Shown: positions 24,798-33,865, numbered from the stretch's first letter. The stretch is 64,000 bases of DNA from Comamonas thiooxydans (GCF_000964545.1 NZ_BBVD01000013.1:1-64000); one strand, 5' to 3'. Notes: a model not told the origin generated them from the letters alone. Numbers and translations are program-made.

Positions 24798-25880
24798 ATG
24801 AGTCAAACGCTTTTCACGCCCACCCAGCTGGGCAAGATTGCTCTGCAGAACCGCGTGGTCATGGCCCCAATGACGCGCAACCGCGCCGATGCCGATGGCA
24901 CGCCCACCGACATCATGGCCGAGCACTATGGCCAGCGCGCTGATGCCGGCCTGATCGTGGCTGAAGGGGCCTGGCCCGAGGTCACGGGTCAAGCCTACTG
25001 TCGTCAGCCCGGCATCGAAACTGCCGCTCATGTGCGCGGCTGGCGCCGTGTGACGGACGCCGTGCATGCGCGTGGCGGATCCATTGTGCTGCAGATCATG
25101 CACTCCGGTCGTATCGGCAGCAGTCATATCAAACCCGCTGGTGTGCGTTCCGTATCGGCGTCCGCCATTCAGGCTCAGGGCAAGATCTGGACCGATGCGG
25201 CAGGCATGCAGGATTTCGACCAGCCCCAGGCATTGACCACCGAAGAAGTGCGCAAGGCGATTGCCGGGCATGCTGCAGCTGCTCGGCGCGCCATGGATGC
25301 GGGCTTTGACGGCGTCGAGCTGCATGGCACTAGCGGTTATCTGAGTCTGCAGTTCCTGCACTCCAGTACCAATCAGCGTACCGATGAATATGGTGGCAAC
25401 GCCAGCAGTCGCTCACGTTTCGCTGTGGAATGCCTGGGCGCCATGGGGGAGGCCATCGGCATCGATCGCGTGGGGCTGCGCCTGAACCCCGGCAACACCT
25501 TCAATGACACGGCGGATGAAAACTCCGCGGCAACCCATGCCGAGCTGATGCGTCAGGCCGCCAAGCTGGGCATTGCCTATCTGCATGTGATGCGTGCGGT
25601 CTTCGATCCTTCAATCGATGCCTTCAAGCTGGCGCGTGAGAACTTTGGCGAGAACCTGATTCTCAACGATGGCTTTGATGCGCAAAGCGCCGAAGCCGCG
25701 TTGCAGGCAGGCGAGGGCAAGGCGGTATCTTTTGCGCGGCATTTCATCGCCAACCCCGATCTTGTGCAGCGCATGCGCCAGGGCCTGCCTCTGGCCAGGT
25801 TTGACCGCAACACGCTCTACACCCCCGGTGCCAGGGGCTACAACGACTATGCGTCTGCAGAAGAAGTGCAGACCGTCTGA
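24798..25880 (+). CDS. steD: Old yellow enzyme-type reductase SteD
   Basis: A 360-aa FMN-dependent NADH:flavin oxidoreductase of the OYE family. It opens LFTPTQLGKIALQNRVVMAP; the substrate-binding pair appears as ELHGTSGYL rather than the usual HxAHGYL, so the HxxH/N site is partly altered. SteD (ORF6) of TA441 saturates the C10(12) double bond left by SteC, completing C12-hydroxyl removal. The strong terminator 30 nt downstream ends the steABCD unit. Confidence 0.82.
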   Translation: MSQTLFTPTQLGKIALQNRVVMAPMTRNRADADGTPTDIMAEHYGQRADAGLIVAEGAWPEVTGQAYCRQPGIETAAHVRGWRRVTDAVHARGGSIVLQIMHSGRIGSSHIKPAGVRSVSASAIQAQGKIWTDAAGMQDFDQPQALTTEEVRKAIAGHAAAARRAMDAGFDGVELHGTSGYLSLQFLHSSTNQRTDEYGGNASSRSRFAVECLGAMGEAIGIDRVGLRLNPGNTFNDTADENSAATHAELMRQAAKLGIAYLHVMRAVFDPSIDAFKLARENFGENLILNDGFDAQSAEAALQAGEGKAVSFARHFIANPDLVQRMRQGLPLARFDRNTLYTPGARGYNDYASAEEVQTV

Positions 25881-25909
25881 TCCATCAAGAAACTGAGTTC
25901 ATCGTGTTG

Positions 25910-25945
25910 GCCGCATTCCCGTATGGGGGTGCGGCCTTTTTTTTC
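25910..25945 (+). terminator. Rho-independent terminator after steD
   Basis: GGCCGCA (25910-25916) pairs with TGCGGCC (25931-25937), followed by TTTTTTTT. It separates the steABCD unit from the tesB unit, which has its own copy of the dyad. Confidence 0.9.
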
Positions 25946-26087
25946 GTACTGCGGGTTTTCACGGCTGTCGCAAGGGTGTCGGATCGGCCTGTTTCAAAAG
26001 GCTGAAAGCAATCTAGTCTATTCCGCTGAACTACATGCTGATTCTTGTATGAGTGCTATTAAATTTGGGTAGTGAAGCGGCAAATCG

Positions 26088-26105
26088 TTAGTCTCAATGG
26101 ACGAT
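26088..26105. promoter_or_regulatory. Steroid-cluster dyad, copy 2 (tesB promoter)
   Basis: TTAGTC-tcaatg-GACGAT, ending 69 nt before the tesB start, almost the same distance as at steA. It is the most conspicuous element in the 230 nt between the steD terminator and tesB. A weak CAGAAT -10-like hexamer lies at 26127-26132. Confidence 0.7.
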
Positions 26106-26174
26106 GTTTGCAAAGGCTCTCCTCTTCAGAATCCTCTGCATCACTAAAGGATTTGGGTTGGAGGCCCCGACATC

Positions 26175-27077
26175 ATGATGGAAATACGTGGACTAGCGTA
26201 CGTTGTTGCCGAGAGCTCTGATTTGGATCGCTGGGTCAACTACGCACGTGACGTGCTTGGCATGATGCCGAGCACCACTGCCGATGGCGATCTGCTGATC
26301 AAGATGGATGAGCGTCAGTTTCGCTTCCAGGTTCAGCCTGGCAGCAATGACAAATACTCCGCATCAGGTTGGGAAGTGGCCAACAAGCAAGCCTTCGAGC
26401 AGGCGCTCAAGGTGCTGCAGGCCGCTGATGTGCACTACGAAATGGGCAGCTCCGAACTGTGTGCCAAGCGCCATGTGCAGGAGTTGGCCATCGTGATGGA
26501 TCCGTCTGGAAACCGTCATGAGATCGTCTGGGGCTTCAAGTCCGACTTCAGCCATTTCGCATCGCCCCAGGGTGTTTCGCGCTTCATCACCGGTGACTAT
26601 GGTCTGGGCCACACCGTGCTGCCTGCTCCCGACTTTGACAAGACCGTGGCCTTTGTGCGCAATGTGCTGGGCTTTGGCCTCTCGGATATTTACAACTTCA
26701 AGCCCGCAGGCGATGCCGGCCCCACGGTCCGAATCCACTTCTTCCACTGCGCCAACGCTCGTCACCACAGCCTGGCTCTGGCCGAATTCCCTTCTCCCTC
26801 GGGTTGCGTGCACGTGATGGTGGAGGTGGACAACATGCCCGAAGTGGGCCGTGCCATGGACCGCATGCAAAAGAGCCAGGTCAAGCTCTCGGCCACTCTG
26901 GGTCAGCACACCAACGACAAGATGATCTCGTTCTACATGAAGACGCCTTCCAACTTCGACCTGGAGTTCGGCTATGGCGGCGCCATCATCGACTGGGAAC
27001 ATCACATCACGCACGAGTTCACGACCGTAAGCCTCTGGGGGCACGACTTCAGCGTGGGCCGCCCTGAAAACAACTGA
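26175..27077 (+). CDS. tesB: Meta-cleavage dioxygenase TesB (3,4-DHSA 4,5-dioxygenase)
   Basis: A 300-aa type I extradiol dioxygenase with two vicinal-oxygen-chelate modules. Expected Fe(II) ligands are visible as His146 (GLGHTVL), His213 (CVHVMVE) and Glu264 (DLEFGYGG); His197-198 and Tyr254 complete the active site. Overall it closely resembles HsaC of M. tuberculosis (SATLGQHTND, YMKTPSNFDLEFGYGG). It opens the aromatised A ring of 3,4-dihydroxy-9,10-secoandrostatriene-9,17-dione. GGAGG lies about 10 nt before the start. First gene of a long rightward run. Confidence 0.94.
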   Translation: MMEIRGLAYVVAESSDLDRWVNYARDVLGMMPSTTADGDLLIKMDERQFRFQVQPGSNDKYSASGWEVANKQAFEQALKVLQAADVHYEMGSSELCAKRHVQELAIVMDPSGNRHEIVWGFKSDFSHFASPQGVSRFITGDYGLGHTVLPAPDFDKTVAFVRNVLGFGLSDIYNFKPAGDAGPTVRIHFFHCANARHHSLALAEFPSPSGCVHVMVEVDNMPEVGRAMDRMQKSQVKLSATLGQHTNDKMISFYMKTPSNFDLEFGYGGAIIDWEHHITHEFTTVSLWGHDFSVGRPENN

Positions 27078-27093
27078 TAGGAGGCTTGGAGAC

Positions 27094-27972
27094 ATGGCCA
27101 ATAAATTGATGACAGCGAAGGACGTGGTGGCATCCATCAAGGACGGCATGACGATCGGAATTGGTGGCTGGGGGCCCCGGCGCAAGCCCATGGCCCTGGT
27201 GCGCGAGCTGCTGCGCAGCCCCGTCAAGGATCTGACCGTGGTGGCCTATGGCGGTGCCGATGTGGGCATGCTGTGTGCGGCAGGCAAGGTCAAGAAGTTG
27301 ATCTTCGCCTTCGTGTCGCTGGACTTCATCCCGCTGGAGCCGTACTTTCGCAAGGCCCGCCAGAGTGGTGAGATCGAGGTCATGGAAATTGACGAAGGTC
27401 ATATGGTGCTGGGCCTGAAGGCTGCCGGCATGCGTATTCCCTACATTCCCACCCGAGTCGGTCTGGGCACCGATGTGCTCAAGCACAACAGCTCCATTCG
27501 CCTTATCGAATCGCCCTACGACGGCAAGGAGTGGGTGGCGATGCCCGCCATCAATCTGGATGTGGCCCTGCTGCACGTGGATCGCGCGGACTCTCGCGGT
27601 GTCTGCCAGATTGCCGGGCCCGATATCTATATGGACGACCTGTTTGCGCGAGCCGCAACCAATACGTTTGTGAGCTGCGATGAACTGGTCGAGTCCAGCA
27701 GCTTCGATTCGGAGCAAGCCGCGCGCCTGGTGTTCTGGGAGCGCTCTGAAACCACGGGTGTCGTGCATCTGCCCGGCGGTGCTCACCCATCGTCTTGTGC
27801 TCCTCTGTATGGCTTTGATGTCAAGCACTTCAAGGAATACGCGGCCAGCAGCAAGGAAGAGGGCGGCTGGAGCAGCTACCAGCAGAAATACGTGCAGTGC
27901 ACGGAGCAGGAATATCTGGAAAAAGTGGGTGGCATGGAAGCAATCAAGCGCCTGCCCTTGCCCGTGTTCTGA
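27094..27972 (+). CDS. ipdA: CoA-transferase-family ring hydrolase, alpha subunit (IpdA/ScdL1)
   Basis: A 292-aa family I CoA-transferase-like subunit, the same length as IpdA (Rv3551). IpdAB is not a transferase: it hydrolytically opens the last steroid ring (C ring) of COCHEA-CoA. The N-terminus MTIGIGGWGPRRKPMALVRE is the family's glycine-rich region. It starts 16 nt after tesB and is followed 12 nt later by ipdB. In TA441 the pair after tesB is ORF1/ORF2, later ScdL1L2, by my recollection. Confidence 0.9.
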   Translation: MANKLMTAKDVVASIKDGMTIGIGGWGPRRKPMALVRELLRSPVKDLTVVAYGGADVGMLCAAGKVKKLIFAFVSLDFIPLEPYFRKARQSGEIEVMEIDEGHMVLGLKAAGMRIPYIPTRVGLGTDVLKHNSSIRLIESPYDGKEWVAMPAINLDVALLHVDRADSRGVCQIAGPDIYMDDLFARAATNTFVSCDELVESSSFDSEQAARLVFWERSETTGVVHLPGGAHPSSCAPLYGFDVKHFKEYAASSKEEGGWSSYQQKYVQCTEQEYLEKVGGMEAIKRLPLPVF

Positions 27973-27984
27973 GGAGGCACAGAG

Positions 27985-28755
27985 ATGAGTGAAATTGCAT
28001 TGGTAGATCGCGTCATCTGCGCCGCGGCACGTGCCTGGGAAAACGACGGCGAGGTGTTGGCCACCGGCATTGGCCTGGTGCCACGTCTGGCGGCTTCGCT
28101 GTGCATGCGTTCCATCAACACCGATCTGATGATGACGGACTCCGAAGCCTGGGTGGTCAATGAGCCCGTGCCCGTAGGTCCACGAGGTGAATACAAGATC
28201 AAGCGTGAAAGCTGGATGGGTTTTTCGCGCATCTTCGACAACGTCTGGGGAGGCAAGCGCCACGCCATGGTGGGCCCCGTGCAGGTGGACCGCTTCGGTC
28301 AGGGCAATATCTCCATGGTGGGCAGCGACTACGCTCGTCCCAAGTCCATGATGCTGGGGGTGCGCGGCTTCCCCGGCAATTCGATCAACCACGCGAATTC
28401 CTTCTTTGTGCCCAACCACAGCACCAAGGTGTTTGTCCCGGGTGAGGTCGATGCCGTGGGCAGCGTGGGCTACAACCCTGCGCGCCTGGCCAAGGGCTGG
28501 ACGCTGGAGGAGACCACCGACATTCGCTTCATCTTCACCAATCTGTGTGTGATGGACTTTGGCGGACCCAGTCATCAAGTGCGCCTGGTGTCGCTGCATC
28601 CCGGCGTGACGGCGGTGCAGGTCAAGGAGGCCACGGGCTTTCCGATCCATGTTCCCGAGAACGTGGGAGTGACACCTGATCCTACGCCCGAGCAACTGGC
28701 CTTGCTGGCTCAGCTCGATCCGCACAATCTGCGCGCTACGGCCATGGGAGTCTGA
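27985..28755 (+). CDS. ipdB: CoA-transferase-family ring hydrolase, beta subunit (IpdB/ScdL2)
   Basis: A 256-aa beta subunit of the CoA-transferase family, matching IpdB (about 250 aa). Preceded by GAGGAGGCACAGAG. It pairs with IpdA to form the heteromeric ring C hydrolase. The next gene starts immediately after its stop, indicating tight co-translation. Confidence 0.9.
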   Translation: MSEIALVDRVICAAARAWENDGEVLATGIGLVPRLAASLCMRSINTDLMMTDSEAWVVNEPVPVGPRGEYKIKRESWMGFSRIFDNVWGGKRHAMVGPVQVDRFGQGNISMVGSDYARPKSMMLGVRGFPGNSINHANSFFVPNHSTKVFVPGEVDAVGSVGYNPARLAKGWTLEETTDIRFIFTNLCVMDFGGPSHQVRLVSLHPGVTAVQVKEATGFPIHVPENVGVTPDPTPEQLALLAQLDPHNLRATAMGV

Positions 28756-28756
28756 T

Positions 28757-29659
28757 ATGGATGATGCATCCAGCGAATTTGTGACACGCGAGGACAAAGC
28801 CGTCTATGAAACGGACGAGCCCGTTCTCTACAGCGTGGACAACGGCATTGCCACGGTCACCATGAATCGGCCCACGTTCAACAACGTGCAGAACTCGCAG
28901 ATGACCTATGCGCTGGATGCTGCATTCCGCAAGGCGACCGATGACGATAGCGTCAAGGTCATCGTGCTGCGCGGCGAAGGCAAGCACTTCAGTGCGGGTC
29001 ACGATATCGGCACGCCCGGCCGAGACATCAACAAGTCCTTTGACCGTGCACACCTGTGGTGGGACCACACCAACAAGCCCGGCGGCGAGCAGCTGTTTGC
29101 CCGCGAGCAGGAGGTCTACCTGGGCATGTGCCGACGCTGGCGCGAGATCCCCAAACCCATGATTGCCATGGTGCAGGGGGCATGCGTGGCGGGCGGTCTG
29201 ATGCTGGCCTGGGTCTGCGACCTGATCGTGGCCAGCGACGATGCGTTTTTCCAGGATCCCGTGGTGCGCATGGGCATTCCCGGTGTGGAGTACTTCGCCC
29301 ACGCTCACGAACTGCATCCGCGTATTGCCAAGGAGTTCCTGCTGCTGGGCGAGCGCATGCCGGCAGAGCGCGCCTATCAGATGGGCATGGTCAACCGCGT
29401 GGTTCCGCGTGCCGAGCTCGAGGACCAGGTCTATGCCATGGCCCAGCGCATGGCGGCACAGCCGCGTCTGGGCCTGGCACTGACCAAGATGGTCGTCAAC
29501 AAGGCTGAAGAGCTGCAGGGGCTGCGTTCCACCATGGACATGGCTTTTGGCTACCACCACTTTGCTCACGCGCACAGTCAGGCGATGGGCATGGGGCAAC
29601 TGGGCGGCCAGGATGCCAGGTCCATGGCAAAGGCCAATAAAGAAGAGTCAAAGGCATGA
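28757..29659 (+). CDS. Enoyl-CoA hydratase/isomerase family protein (300 aa, EchA13-like)
   Basis: A crotonase-fold protein longer than the 255-260 aa norm, with an N-terminal extension of about 25 residues and an insertion after GKHFSAGHDIGTPGRD that includes a Trp-rich HLWWDH stretch. The oxyanion-hole motif HFSAGHD and ACVAGGLM are present, but the second position is DPVVRMGIPG, without the catalytic Glu of classical hydratases. It may be an isomerase or hydrolase acting on the C/D-ring CoA intermediates. It corresponds to ORF3 after tesB in TA441. Its stop overlaps the ipdC start (ATGA). Confidence 0.85.
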   Translation: MDDASSEFVTREDKAVYETDEPVLYSVDNGIATVTMNRPTFNNVQNSQMTYALDAAFRKATDDDSVKVIVLRGEGKHFSAGHDIGTPGRDINKSFDRAHLWWDHTNKPGGEQLFAREQEVYLGMCRRWREIPKPMIAMVQGACVAGGLMLAWVCDLIVASDDAFFQDPVVRMGIPGVEYFAHAHELHPRIAKEFLLLGERMPAERAYQMGMVNRVVPRAELEDQVYAMAQRMAAQPRLGLALTKMVVNKAEELQGLRSTMDMAFGYHHFAHAHSQAMGMGQLGGQDARSMAKANKEESKA

Positions 29660-30744
29660 GCAATATGAACGATATGGGCAGTCTGCGCACTCCTATCTGC
29701 GACCTGCTGGGGTGCCGCTACCCCGTCATCCAGACGGCCATGGGCTATGTGGCGGGCGCTGATCTGGTGATAGGTACTACCAACGCCGGCGGCTTCGGCT
29801 TTCTGGCCGGCGCCACCATTCCCGCTGACAGGATCGAAGCCGAAATTCTGCGTGTCAAGCGCGAGACCGACGACCAACCTTTCGGGCTGAACTTTCACAT
29901 GTTTCAGCCCAATGCCCAGCAACTGCTGGATCTGGCCGTGAAGTACCGTCTGCGTGCGGTGAGCTACGGCCGTGGTCCGGACAAGAAGGTGATAGGCCGT
30001 CTGCGCGATGCCGGCATCGTCTGCATGCCCACAGTGGGAGCCCTGAAGCATGCTCAGAAGGCGATCGAGATGGGCGCCAATGCCATCACTGTGCAGGGCG
30101 GTGAAGGGGGAGGCCATACAGGCAGCGTTCCCACCACGGTGCTGCTGCCTCAGGTAGTGGATGCGGTCGAGGTGCCCGTGATTGCCGCAGGCGGCTTTTA
30201 TGACGGCCGTGGCCTGCTGGCTGCTCTGGCCTATGGCGCATCGGGTATTGCCATGGGCACGCGGTTTCTGATGACCAGTGATTCCAAGGTGCCCGCCGCC
30301 ACGCTTCAGCGCTATCTGGCTGCAAGGGATGCGGAAAAGATCTCCATCTCGCATCTGGTCGATGGCATGCCCCAGCGCATGATTCCCAACGAATACCTGG
30401 CCATGCTCGAAAAAGCCAGCCCCATGAAGCGCTTGCGCATCGCCCTGGGTCTGGCATTGCAGTGGAAGGCGGAGACCGGCATGACCACGGGCCAGGCCTT
30501 GAGCATCTTCATGAAGGCCATGCGCGAAGACTCGTCTTCCGTCGCACAGACCGTGATGGCTGCCAACGCCCCCATGTTGCTGCAGCGCTCCATGGTCGAT
30601 GGCAATCCCGCAGAGGGCGTGATGTCTGCCGGCCAGGTGGCCGCGCTGATTGGCCGTCTCGACAGCTGCGAGGAAGTGATAGGCGGCATTGTCCGCCAGG
30701 CCATGGACCGTCGCAACGCATTGAACTCATTGACTCCCGCATAA
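29656..30744 (+). CDS. ipdC: Flavin-dependent oxidoreductase IpdC (nitronate monooxygenase family)
   Basis: A 362-aa NMO/2-nitropropane dioxygenase-like TIM barrel with the FMN-binding GGEGGGHTGSVPTTVLLPQVVD and AAGGFYDGRGLLAALAYGA regions described by position 140-200. IpdC of M. tuberculosis (355 aa) introduces a double bond in the ring C/D CoA thioester before ring opening, and lies beside ipdAB there as well. TA441 counterpart is ScdK by recollection. Start codon overlaps the upstream stop. Confidence 0.88.
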   Translation: MSNMNDMGSLRTPICDLLGCRYPVIQTAMGYVAGADLVIGTTNAGGFGFLAGATIPADRIEAEILRVKRETDDQPFGLNFHMFQPNAQQLLDLAVKYRLRAVSYGRGPDKKVIGRLRDAGIVCMPTVGALKHAQKAIEMGANAITVQGGEGGGHTGSVPTTVLLPQVVDAVEVPVIAAGGFYDGRGLLAALAYGASGIAMGTRFLMTSDSKVPAATLQRYLAARDAEKISISHLVDGMPQRMIPNEYLAMLEKASPMKRLRIALGLALQWKAETGMTTGQALSIFMKAMREDSSSVAQTVMAANAPMLLQRSMVDGNPAEGVMSAGQVAALIGRLDSCEEVIGGIVRQAMDRRNALNSLTPA

Positions 30745-30766
30745 CAACAAGCCAACGAGACCGGAT

Positions 30767-31525
30767 ATGTCCACTCAACAATTTCACTCCAATATTCATG
30801 ACAACGGCGTGGCGGAGCTGGTGATAGACCGTGCTCCCGTGAATGCCTTGAATGCAGCCGGCTGGAATGGCCTGGCCCGGGAAATCCAGGCGCTGGGCGA
30901 CAGGCCCGAGGTGCGCGTGATCGTCATCCGTGCCGAAAACCGTGGTTTCTGCGCGGGTGTGGACATCAAGGAGCTGGCGACCAACGACAAGCTCATCATC
31001 GACGTGAACGCAGGCAACTACGCCACGTTCAAGGCCGTGCACCTGAACAAGGTACCCGTCATCACCGCCGTGCACGGCTTTGTGCTGGGCGGCGGCATCG
31101 GTATCTGCGGGGCATCGGACATCGTGATCGCCGCGGAAGACGCCACTTTCGGCCTGCCTGAAGTGGACCGCGGAGCCATGGGTGGTGCCGCCCATCTGCA
31201 GCGCATGTTCGGCGTGCAGAAGACTCGCTATCTGTTCTTTACGGGCGAGATGATCGCTGCGGCAGAAGCCCTGCGCCTGGGTGCCATCGAGCGTGTTGTT
31301 CCCCGTGAGCAGCTGCGCGACGTCGCCATGGAGATCGCCAACAAGATTGCCGCCAAGAGCCCCGCCATGATCCGCATCGCCAAGGAGGCGCTGACCGGCA
31401 TCGAAGACGGCAATCTCGAAGACAAATACCGCTGGGAGCAGGGATTCACCCTGCAAGCCTATATGAGTCCAGATTCCGCCGAGACGCGCAGCGCCTTTGT
31501 GGAAAAGCGCGACGCCAAATTCTGA
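30767..31525 (+). CDS. echA20: Steroid D-ring hydrolase EchA20 (ScdY-like)
   Basis: A 252-aa crotonase-fold protein strongly resembling EchA20: GFCAGVDIKELA, GFVLGGGIGICGASDI, EDATFGLPEVDRGAMGG and a YRWEQGFTLQAYM tail with counterparts in the mycobacterial enzyme. EchA20 opens the D ring of HIEC-CoA to give COCHEA-CoA, the substrate of IpdAB. All four genes of the ring-opening module (echA20, ipdA, ipdB, ipdC) are therefore within 4.5 kb. Confidence 0.88.
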   Translation: MSTQQFHSNIHDNGVAELVIDRAPVNALNAAGWNGLAREIQALGDRPEVRVIVIRAENRGFCAGVDIKELATNDKLIIDVNAGNYATFKAVHLNKVPVITAVHGFVLGGGIGICGASDIVIAAEDATFGLPEVDRGAMGGAAHLQRMFGVQKTRYLFFTGEMIAAAEALRLGAIERVVPREQLRDVAMEIANKIAAKSPAMIRIAKEALTGIEDGNLEDKYRWEQGFTLQAYMSPDSAETRSAFVEKRDAKF

Positions 31526-31553
31526 GCATCACTAGCGCGAAGAGGAGACAACC

Positions 31554-32708
31554 ATGGATTTGACATACACCCCAGCGCAGAAGACCTTCCGTGCCCAGGT
31601 ACGTGAATGGCTCAAGAACAATGTGCCCAAGGAACGACTGCAGAGCTATGACACTCGAGAGGGTTTCGAGCAGCACCGCCAGTGGGAAGCCAAGCTGGCC
31701 AGCGCCGGCTACAGCGCCGTGACCTGGCCCAAGGACCTGGGCGGCAGCGGCTGCGACCTGACCGAATGGCTGATCTTTGAAGAAGAGTACTGGGCAGCCG
31801 ATGCGCCATCCCGCGTGAACCAGAACGGCATTCTGCTGCTGGGCTCCACGCTGATGGAATTCGGCACGCCCGAGCAGAAAGCCCGCTTTCTGCCCCGTAT
31901 GGCCCGCTGCGACGATATGTGGGCCCAGGGTTGGTCCGAGCCCAACGCCGGCTCGGACATGGCAGCCATCAGCAGCCGCGCCACACGCATGGGTGACAAA
32001 TTCATTCTGAACGGTCAGAAAATCTGGTCTACCCGTGCGATCTTTGCCGACTGGGTGTTCGGCCTGTTCCGCAGTGATCCGACATCAAGCCGCCATCATG
32101 GTCTGAGCTACATACTGGTGCCCTTGAATACGCCCGGCATCACCGTGCGTCCCATTCGTGCCATCAATGGCCGTGAGCACTTTGCCGAAATCTTCTTCGA
32201 CGATGTCGAAGTACCCGTGGAGAACCTGCTGGGTGCAGAAGGCAAAGGCTGGCATGTGGCGATGGCGACGGCCGGCTTTGAGCGCGGCCTGCTGCTGCGC
32301 TCTCCCGCCCGCTATCAGCGCAGTGCGCAGAAGCTGGTGGACCTGTATCTGCGCAATCAGGTCGAGGCCGACCGCGATCACTCCATTCGCGATGCCGTGC
32401 TGCGTGCCTGGCAGGGGGCGGAGGCATACACGCTGTCTTCCTATCACACGGTGGGCCGCCTGAACAAGGGCGCACAGATTGGCGCCGAAGCCAGCACCAA
32501 CAAGATTGTCTGGTCCGAGCTGGACATCATGATTCACGAAACCGCGATGCGCATTCTAGGCGCGCGTGCCGAGCTCATCGATGACGTCGAGGCCAACGAA
32601 TGGCTGGAAGGTTTCCTGTTCTCGCAGGCAGGTCCCATCTACGCGGGCAGTAACGAGATCCAGCGCAACATCATCGCTCAGCGCATGCTGGGTCTGCCCA
32701 AATCCTGA
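31554..32708 (+). CDS. Acyl-CoA dehydrogenase (heteromeric steroid type, YAGxNE subunit)
   Basis: A 384-aa flavoprotein dehydrogenase with WSEPNAGSDMAA in the FAD/substrate domain and IYAGSNEIQRNI near the C-terminus. The usual YEG catalytic position is Ala, as in steroid-type heterotetrameric dehydrogenases where the base lies elsewhere. It is followed 17 nt later by the complementary subunit type. The pair probably dehydrogenates a C/D-ring CoA thioester (FadE30-33-like role). The start follows GAGGAGACAACC. Confidence 0.88.
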   Translation: MDLTYTPAQKTFRAQVREWLKNNVPKERLQSYDTREGFEQHRQWEAKLASAGYSAVTWPKDLGGSGCDLTEWLIFEEEYWAADAPSRVNQNGILLLGSTLMEFGTPEQKARFLPRMARCDDMWAQGWSEPNAGSDMAAISSRATRMGDKFILNGQKIWSTRAIFADWVFGLFRSDPTSSRHHGLSYILVPLNTPGITVRPIRAINGREHFAEIFFDDVEVPVENLLGAEGKGWHVAMATAGFERGLLLRSPARYQRSAQKLVDLYLRNQVEADRDHSIRDAVLRAWQGAEAYTLSSYHTVGRLNKGAQIGAEASTNKIVWSELDIMIHETAMRILGARAELIDDVEANEWLEGFLFSQAGPIYAGSNEIQRNIIAQRMLGLPKS

Positions 32709-32725
32709 TCGGCAGGGAGACAACC

Positions 32726-33865
32726 ATGGACTTCACCTTTACCGAAGATCAAATCGCATTCCGTGACTCGATCAGCCGCTTTCTGATGACCGAAGCAGCC
32801 CCCGAGCTGCTGCGCGACATCTGGGAAACTCCGACCGGTCGCAGCCCCGAGTTGTGGGCCAAGATTGCAGAACAAGGCCTGATGGGCCTGTCCGCTCCCG
32901 AAGCCGATGGCGGCATGGGCATGGCCGATGTGGACTGGGCACTGCTGCTGCAGGAAGTGGGCTATTACGCTCTGCCCGATTCCCTGAGCGACACCGCCTA
33001 TGTGGCCGTGGGCATGCTGTGTGCATTGCCGCAAGGACATGAGAGCCGTGTCTGGCTGTCCAGGATTGCCGAAGGCAGCTGCCGCGTGGCCGTGGGCCAT
33101 CCCGTCAACCTCAATGTGGCGGACGCGGCATTGGCCGATGTGCTGTTGCTGCCCCATGCCACGGCCACCGGCCTGGAGCTGCACCTGGTCAGGCCTGCAC
33201 AGTGCGAGATCACGGCGCTGAGCAGTATCGACTCTTCGCGCCGTCTGTCACGGGTACGCTGGACGGCATCCGATGCCACCCGTTTGCTCGACGGCACTCA
33301 GGGTCAGAAGGTCTGGGACACTGCCGGCGAGCGCGGTGCAATCGCCGCAGCTGCCCAGATGCTGGGCCAGGCTCAGCGCATGCTGGATCTCTCGGTGGAC
33401 TATGTGGCGCAGCGCAAGCAGTTCGACAAGGTCATCGGCAGCTTTCAGGCCGTGCAGCACCACCTGTCGGACATCGTCACCAAGATCGAGTTTGCCAAAC
33501 CTGTGCTCTACCGTGCCTTCTATGCGCTGCAGCACGGTGAACCCGATCTGGCCGTGCGTATCTCGCACGCCAAGCTCCAGTGCAGTGAAGCGAGCTGGTT
33601 TGCGGCACGCAACAGTCTGCAGGTGCATGGCGCCATGGGCTACACCTGGGAAGTCGATCTGCAGATGTTCATGAAGCGAGCCTGGGTGCTGGACGCTGCC
33701 TGGGGCGACAAGGCATACCACGCGGCCCGCCTGACTCAGGGCCTGCTGCGCAGTCCCAATGCCCCGGTGGGCCCCGGATCGACTTTTGATCGAGAAATCG
33801 ATTCATGTGCCTCCTGCTCTGCGCAAGATGCTATTAAGAACGTTGCGGAAGAGGTGGCTGCATGA
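32726..33865 (+). CDS. Acyl-CoA dehydrogenase (heteromeric steroid type, TWE subunit)
   Basis: A 379-aa acyl-CoA dehydrogenase with the HGAMGYTWEVDLQMF motif near residue 300 and a divergent FAD domain lacking the usual SEPxAGSD. This fits the non-classical partner of an alpha2beta2 dehydrogenase with the preceding gene. It ends with about 30 extra residues (DREIDSCASCSAQD) containing two close cysteines. Its stop overlaps the thiolase start. Confidence 0.87.
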   Translation: MDFTFTEDQIAFRDSISRFLMTEAAPELLRDIWETPTGRSPELWAKIAEQGLMGLSAPEADGGMGMADVDWALLLQEVGYYALPDSLSDTAYVAVGMLCALPQGHESRVWLSRIAEGSCRVAVGHPVNLNVADAALADVLLLPHATATGLELHLVRPAQCEITALSSIDSSRRLSRVRWTASDATRLLDGTQGQKVWDTAGERGAIAAAAQMLGQAQRMLDLSVDYVAQRKQFDKVIGSFQAVQHHLSDIVTKIEFAKPVLYRAFYALQHGEPDLAVRISHAKLQCSEASWFAARNSLQVHGAMGYTWEVDLQMFMKRAWVLDAAWGDKAYHAARLTQGLLRSPNAPVGPGSTFDREIDSCASCSAQDAIKNVAEEVAA

